DNA from: Bacillus solitudinis
GTDB taxonomy: Bacteria; Bacillota; Bacilli; Bacillales; Bacillaceae_D
NCBI RefSeq assembly: GCF_002797395.1
Contig: NZ_KZ454943.1
Location: 324,724-388,723 of the forward strand
Direction of reading: 5' to 3'
Length of the DNA: 64,000 bases
Below, piece after piece: positions 60,228 through 64,000 of the stretch; within the stretch, counting starts at the first letter, position 1; every line of letters begins with the position of its first letter. Both the position numbers and the translations under genes were made by a program. A model generated the notes under the pieces. That model was not told where the DNA came from and searched no databases. It saw only the letters and a program-made list of their open reading frames with translations.

Positions 60228-60256
60228 TTGCATTCTAATGGGCGCTATGCTACTAT
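60228..60256 (+). promoter_or_regulatory. SigA promoter of rpmB
   Basis: TTGCAT (60228-60233), 17 bp, then TACTAT (60251-60256) preceded by TGC, an extended -10. On the opposite strand, TATAGT near 60155 with upstream TTGTAA or TTGACA could serve yloU, but the spacings are poor. Confidence 0.72.
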
Positions 60257-60306
60257 ATTCAAGTATGTTCGAGATTCATCCGTAAAGAAATAAGGAGGTG
60301 CATGGC

Positions 60307-60495
60307 ATGGCACGTAAATGTCACATTACTGGAAAACAAGCGCGCACAGGTAACAAACGTTCGCACGCGCTAAATAAATCAAAACGTAAATGGGGAGTTA
60401 ACGTACAAAAGGTACGTATCCTTGTAGATGGTAAACCAAAGCGTGTATACGTATCTACTCGCGCCCTTAAGTCTGGTAAAGTTGAGCGCGTATAA
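60307..60495 (+). CDS. rpmB: 50S ribosomal protein L28
   Basis: 62 residues, the standard length: [40 protein letters not shown] and [14 protein letters not shown]. The Cys pair of zinc-binding forms is incomplete (a single Cys), so zinc binding is doubtful. ATG at 60307 has AAGGAGG at 9 nt. It is a single-gene plus-strand unit with its own terminator. Confidence 0.98.
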   Translation: MARKCHITGKQARTGNKRSHALNKSKRKWGVNVQKVRILVDGKPKRVYVSTRALKSGKVERV

Positions 60496-60512
60496 GTTTA
60501 TTTGTAATTTTG

Positions 60513-60545
60513 CAAAAAAGCACCGTTAGATACGGTGCTTTTTTG
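60513..60545. terminator. Terminator shared by rpmB and spoVM
   Basis: AAAAAAGCACCGT and ACGGTGCTTTTTT form a perfect stem around a 5-nt loop. T runs on both strands make it suitable for rpmB (+) and spoVM (-). Confidence 0.92.
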
Positions 60546-60547
60546 CG

Positions 60548-60628
60548 TTAGCCTTTTTTGAATGAGTTTAAGACTGCTCTCACAAACCCACCTAGGAATT
60601 TTGGCAGCTTGATAGTGTAGAATTTCAT
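60548..60628 (-). CDS. spoVM: Spore morphogenesis peptide SpoVM
   Basis: 26 residues, MKFYTIKLPKFLGGFVRAVL then NSFKKG, nearly the B. subtilis SpoVM peptide. It is an amphipathic helix that recognises the convex forespore membrane and anchors SpoIVA and the spore coat. A GAGGAGGAGT ribosome binding site precedes the ATG. The gene is too short for routine ORF calling. It lies between rpe and rpmB, the B. subtilis site, and would be expressed in the mother cell under SigE. Confidence 0.97.
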   Translation of the reverse strand: MKFYTIKLPKFLGGFVRAVLNSFKKG

Positions 60629-60931
60629 AACTCCTCCTCCTCAACGTGAATGGACACGGGGAATAATGATAAAGAAACTTAGCTCACCATCATAGTTGGT
60701 TTAAGCGAAGTCGTCTCCATCCTTTCTTTCCAGAAACAAGAATCGGAATAATAAAAAGGATAAAAACAAATGCTCATTTCTACTAGTATATTCAGAGGCG
60801 ACAAACTATTCCTTTTTTTTTTAGAACCTGGTTGCAACCTTGTCTCTCTACCACTATACATATGCATTTCCCTTTAATATATGTCTGTTGAAGAAGAAAG
60901 TTCGTATTCATTTGAGATTTACTTTATCATA
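60629..60931. other. Intergenic region between spoVM and rpe
   Basis: 303 bp where B. subtilis has thiN. No recognisable gene: a 62-codon frame at 60679-60867 on the minus strand has no good start signal or family. A weak SigE-like pair (GACATAT, then CATATGTA about 14 bp on) lies near 60862-60890 on the minus strand and could drive spoVM, but the -10 match is poor. Confidence 0.5.
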
Positions 60932-61576
60932 CTAGCCGCGAATATCTGAGATAGCTTTTGCTCTATTTTTCTCTTTATAAATTGCCGATCCAGCAACTAA
61001 AACATTCGCTCCGGCTTCGATACAACGTTTTGCAGTAGACGGATTGACACCACCATCGACCTCAATATCAATCGATAGCCCTCGCTGTCTAGCCATCTCG
61101 GCTACTGCTGAGATTTTAGGTAAAACAGATTCGATAAAAGATTGACCACCAAAACCTGGGTTTACAGTCATCAATAAGACAAGGTCTACCTCATCAATAA
61201 TCGGTTCAATCATCTGAACAGGAGTTGCAGGATTTATTACAACGCCTACCTTCACGCCTTGCTCCTTAATTAAATGAATCGTTCTATGAAGATGTACGCA
61301 TGCTTCAACATGGACAGAAATTATATCTGCCCCTGCTCTTGCGAAGTCAACTACATAATTCTCAGGATGTTCAATCATTAAATGGACATCTAGGGGCAAG
61401 GTTGTAATTGGTCTTATTGAAGAAACAACTAATGGGCCGATAGTGATATTCGGAACGAAATGACCGTCCATAACATCTACATGGATATAATCAGCCCCTC
61501 CTTGCTCTACTTCACGAATATCTGCTGCTAAGTTAGAAAAATCAGCAGATAAAATTGAAGGTGCTATTTTTATCAT
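60932..61576 (-). CDS. rpe: Ribulose-phosphate 3-epimerase
   Basis: 214 residues, a TIM barrel: [60 protein letters not shown] and [20 protein letters not shown], containing the metal ligands His and Asp. It links ribulose-5-P and xylulose-5-P in the pentose phosphate pathway. It starts 3 bp after rsgA. Confidence 0.98.
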   Translation of the reverse strand: MIKIAPSILSADFSNLAADIREVEQGGADYIHVDVMDGHFVPNITIGPLVVSSIRPITTLPLDVHLMIEHPENYVVDFARAGADIISVHVEACVHLHRTIHLIKEQGVKVGVVINPATPVQMIEPIIDEVDLVLLMTVNPGFGGQSFIESVLPKISAVAEMARQRGLSIDIEVDGGVNPSTAKRCIEAGANVLVAGSAIYKEKNRAKAISDIRG

Positions 61577-61579
61577 GAA

Positions 61580-62461
61580 TTAATACCTCCGCTTTTGATT
61601 TTTTACTTCTTCTAAAAATTGCAAGTAGTGCTGATAACGGTAAGGGAGAATTTCACCTGTACCAAGCGCATCCTTTACCGCACATTTTGGTTCGGAAGTA
61701 TGAGTACAACCCCGAAATTTACAAGTAGGAATAAGCTTAGCCATTTCTGGAAAAAAGTAAGATAACTCCTCCACACCCATTTCATGAAATTCTAAGGAAC
61801 TAAAACCAGGGGTGTCTGCTATTAACCCTTCACCGACTGCTAGGAGCTCGACGTGCCTTGTTGTATGCTTTCCTCGACCTAAATGTGTAGAAATTGCATT
61901 AGTTTCAATGTCCAAAGTAGGCTTTAACGTATTTAATAAAGACGATTTCCCCACACCAGACTGCCCAGCAATAACAGAAACTTTCTTCTTTAAATGAGGA
62001 AAAACTAACTCAATCCCATGTTCATCTACTGTTGATGTAAACAAAACATGATAGCCAATTCCTTCGTAATCGTGCTTGTACTGTTGCATTTCTTCAAATT
62101 GCTTTTCATTTAATAGGTCGGTTTTACTTATAACAATTATCGGAACAATGTTGTTTGCTTCAATATGTACAAGAAACTTATCCAATAATAACGTACTAAA
62201 ATCAGGTTCCTGAGCAGAAAAAACAAGCAATGCTTGGTCAACATTGGAAATTGGCGGGCGAATGAGTTCATTTTTCCGTTCAAATACCTCTAAAATATAA
62301 CCGTCCGTTCGATTTTCTGCTTCAAACTCAACTTCGTCACCAACAAGTGGTTTAATGTTTCTATTTCTAAAATTGCCTCGTCCTCGACATTGAAAAATTC
62401 CATTTTCATTTTGCACATAATAAAAACCACTTAAAGCTTTTATAATTAGTCCAGTTGCCAT
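61580..62461 (-). CDS. rsgA: Ribosome small-subunit GTPase RsgA (CpgA)
   Basis: 293 residues. An N-terminal OB fold (about 1-65) is followed by a circularly permuted GTPase: G4 IVISKTDLL (about 110), G1 IAGQSGVGKSSLLNTLKP (about 163) and G3 IADTPGFSS. A C-terminal zinc knuckle is CKFRGCTHTSEPKC. It acts in late 30S maturation. AGGAGGT precedes the ATG by 6 nt. It is preceded by prkC, which phosphorylates it in B. subtilis. Confidence 0.97.
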   Translation of the reverse strand: MATGLIIKALSGFYYVQNENGIFQCRGRGNFRNRNIKPLVGDEVEFEAENRTDGYILEVFERKNELIRPPISNVDQALLVFSAQEPDFSTLLLDKFLVHIEANNIVPIIVISKTDLLNEKQFEEMQQYKHDYEGIGYHVLFTSTVDEHGIELVFPHLKKKVSVIAGQSGVGKSSLLNTLKPTLDIETNAISTHLGRGKHTTRHVELLAVGEGLIADTPGFSSLEFHEMGVEELSYFFPEMAKLIPTCKFRGCTHTSEPKCAVKDALGTGEILPYRYQHYLQFLEEVKNQKRRY

Positions 62462-62493
62462 GCATGACCTCCTGTATTTTCTCTTCCATCTAG

Positions 62494-62520
62494 AAGGATC
62501 TTGGTTAAACCAAGATCCTT
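62494..62520 (-). repeat. Perfect inverted repeat between prkC and rsgA
   Basis: AAGGATCTTGGTT and AACCAAGATCCTT form a near-continuous palindrome (62494-62520) just after the prkC stop. No T run follows on the minus strand, so it is more likely a processing or stability element than a terminator. Confidence 0.65.
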
Positions 62521-62524
62521 CCTT

Positions 62525-64000
62525 CTATTCATACTGGTATTCTTTTGATTGATGAGCTAATTCATTATTTACATACACTTCGAATGAACCATTTTGGCTT
62601 TTGCTAACGTGAAGTGGAATGGAGTAAACTTTAGACTCATCGATAGTTTCTTCAATAAATATACTTTCCTCGCCATCGGTTGTTACATCTCGATAAACAA
62701 TGAGGATATTATAAGTTTTTCCTGCTTCCCGGTCTTCAGGCTTTACTTCAACTGGCTGATTCACTTGAAAAAGTGTTGTAGGCTCCTCTTCTGGTGGAGG
62801 CTCTTCAGCAGGCGGCTCATTTTTTGGACCGTCAGATATAATGACTTTCACGTCTTCTCCTTTTTCTAACATCGTAAATGCTTCAGGAGATTGACGAATG
62901 ACTCGTCCTTTTGCTATAGAATCGTGATTCTCTGTTTGGAATTCACCTCTTAAACCAACCTCATTCAAATAATTTTTTGCACTTGCTTCTTCTTCCCCTT
63001 CTAAATTACGGAGACGAATTTGAGGTTCAATACTATATGTTAAATAAATCGTTGTTTCATCTGCAATAACCATCGTTCCTTCTTTAGGATTTTGTGATAA
63101 TACAAGTCCTGGAGCTTGGTCTTCCGTTTCATGTTCAATTAATTCAACCGCGAAATCTAATGATTTTAACATTCTCTCGGCCCGGTCAACCGGTAAACCA
63201 ATGTAATTATCTACTTTAACTTGTTCTTGTCCAGTACTAACATACAAAGTCACTTCTGTATTTTCTTTTACCTTTAACCCTGATTGTGGATATTGACGTA
63301 CCACGTGGTCAGCAGGTACTTCTTCACTTTTGACATCTTGTCGTACAACGACAAGTCTCTGTTCTCTCATTTGCGCTTGTGCCTCTTCAAAGGACAATTC
63401 TAGCACATCAGGAACTTCAACTTCAGCAACTTTAAAGAAATTCGGAAAAACCGTTAGAGCAACAACACTTGAAACAGCTAGTATTAGGAAAACAAGGAGC
63501 GGAATAACCAACCATTTCTTTCGTTTCTTTTTTGGTTTTTTAAAATTACCTTTTTCATCAAAATTTTCTTCTCTTTGATTTTGTGATGGCTGAGCTGCAA
63601 TTGTTTTTTCAATGTCGTTATTTTCAGGAATATGTTTAATAATCGGAATTGCTTTGGTCGCTTCTTCATTGTCATCGATTATCGCAAACGGTTTCTCATG
63701 CAATCTTTCAGGTTCTAGTGCAGTCTCAACATCTTCTTCCATATCCTGAATGGTTTCATAACGTCGCAATGGGTCTTTAACAGTCGCTCGTCGAATGATA
63801 TTTTCAATGCTCTGAGGCAACATTGGCACCATTGCCTTAGCGGAAGGAATCTCATTTTGTAAATGTTTAATCGCTATTGAAACAGCTGTATCTCCTGAAA
63901 AAGGTAACGAACCCGTAACCATTTCAAATAAAACAATTCCCAATGAGTAGATATCTGACTTATACGTAACATGTCCTCCCCGAGCTTGTTCAGGAGATAA
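62525..64000 (-). CDS. prkC: PASTA-domain Ser/Thr protein kinase PrkC (C-terminal part)
   Basis: The frame runs to the window edge at 64000, so the first part of the kinase domain is missing; 491 residues are visible. It opens with LSPEQARGG, the end of the activation segment, then SDIYSLGIVLFEMVTG. A juxtamembrane acidic/basic linker is followed by one membrane helix, three PASTA repeats (VPDVLELSFEEAQAQM, IGLPVDRAERMLKSLD, and a third with NYLNEVGLRGEF), and a P/E-rich link to a C-terminal beta domain. PASTA repeats bind muropeptides and PrkC promotes spore germination. It starts the rsgA-rpe block. Confidence 0.97.
   Translation of the reverse strand, partial: LSPEQARGGHVTYKSDIYSLGIVLFEMVTGSLPFSGDTAVSIAIKHLQNEIPSAKAMVPMLPQSIENIIRRATVKDPLRRYETIQDMEEDVETALEPERLHEKPFAIIDDNEEATKAIPIIKHIPENNDIEKTIAAQPSQNQREENFDEKGNFKKPKKKRKKWLVIPLLVFLILAVSSVVALTVFPNFFKVAEVEVPDVLELSFEEAQAQMREQRLVVVRQDVKSEEVPADHVVRQYPQSGLKVKENTEVTLYVSTGQEQVKVDNYIGLPVDRAERMLKSLDFAVELIEHETEDQAPGLVLSQNPKEGTMVIADETTIYLTYSIEPQIRLRNLEGEEEASAKNYLNEVGLRGEFQTENHDSIAKGRVIRQSPEAFTMLEKGEDVKVIISDGPKNEPPAEEPPPEEEPTTLFQVNQPVEVKPEDREAGKTYNILIVYRDVTTDGEESIFIEETIDESKVYSIPLHVSKSQNGSFEVYVNNELAHQSKEYQYE

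Noticed and set aside
60679-60867. 62-codon minus-strand frame between spoVM and rpe
   Set aside because: No ribosome binding site at a suitable distance, no family resemblance and a biased composition. Probably chance.
1-64000. Mobile elements, CRISPR arrays, tRNA or rRNA genes
   Set aside because: No transposase, integrase other than XerC, spaced-repeat array or RNA gene signature was seen. Gene order is conserved core throughout.

Overview
The window reads as a chromosomal segment from a motile, endospore-forming low-GC Firmicute of the Bacillus group. Three things point there: the A+T-rich sequence with strong AGGAGG-type ribosome binding sites, the sporulation genes spoVM and an alpha/beta-type SASP-like gene, and a gene order that follows the Bacillus subtilis prkC-to-sigD block almost gene for gene. 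Nearly everything is on the minus strand, so biological order runs from high to low coordinates. Only rpmB and a DUF1128 gene are on the plus strand. I see no insertion sequence, prophage, CRISPR array, rRNA or tRNA.

In transcription order: 64000-60932 holds the end of the PASTA kinase PrkC, the ribosome-assembly GTPase RsgA and Rpe. SpoVM is a 26-residue gene at 60548-60628, and rpmB diverges from yloU. 59754-55043 holds Asp23/YloU, a FakA-like (YloV) and a FakB-like (DegV) pair for fatty-acid kinase, and RecG. 55039-51221 is the lipid block fapR-plsX-fabD-fabG-acpP, headed by a promoter with a FapR-like operator. 51094-40499 is rncS, smc, ftsY, ylxM, ffh, rpsP, khpA, ylqD, rimM, trmD and rplS (RNA processing, chromosome organisation, SRP targeting, ribosome maturation), with DUF1128 on the other strand. 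40354-35639 has lepB, rbgA, rnhB, ylqG, ylqH and the SASP-like gene. 35420-24925 has sucCD, dprA, topA, trmFO, xerC, hslV, hslU and codY, ending in a strong terminator.

From 24485 to 93 runs a long fla/che operon: flgB, flgC, fliE-K, flgD, a TIGR02530-like gene, flgE, swrD, fliL, fliM, fliY, cheY, fliZ, fliP, fliQ, fliR, flhB, flhA, flhF, flhG, cheB, cheC, cheD, a small membrane protein and sigD. It encodes rod, MS-ring, export apparatus, hook, switch, the adaptation enzymes and the late flagellar sigma factor. The largest departure from the B. subtilis order is that cheA and cheW are missing between cheB and cheC, where only 21 bp separate the two genes. thiN (between rpe and spoVM) and sdaAB/sdaAA (between yloV and recG) are also missing from their B. 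subtilis positions.

The most interesting candidates are non-textbook: the YlqG/YlqH pair, which looks like a second FliK plus a detached FlhB cytoplasmic domain outside the flagellar operon; an intercistronic hairpin with a possible 11-codon leader ORF before swrD; and a pair of direct repeats 21 bp apart over a candidate fla/che promoter. Most of the window is conserved core genome, and I do not claim a wholly new system.
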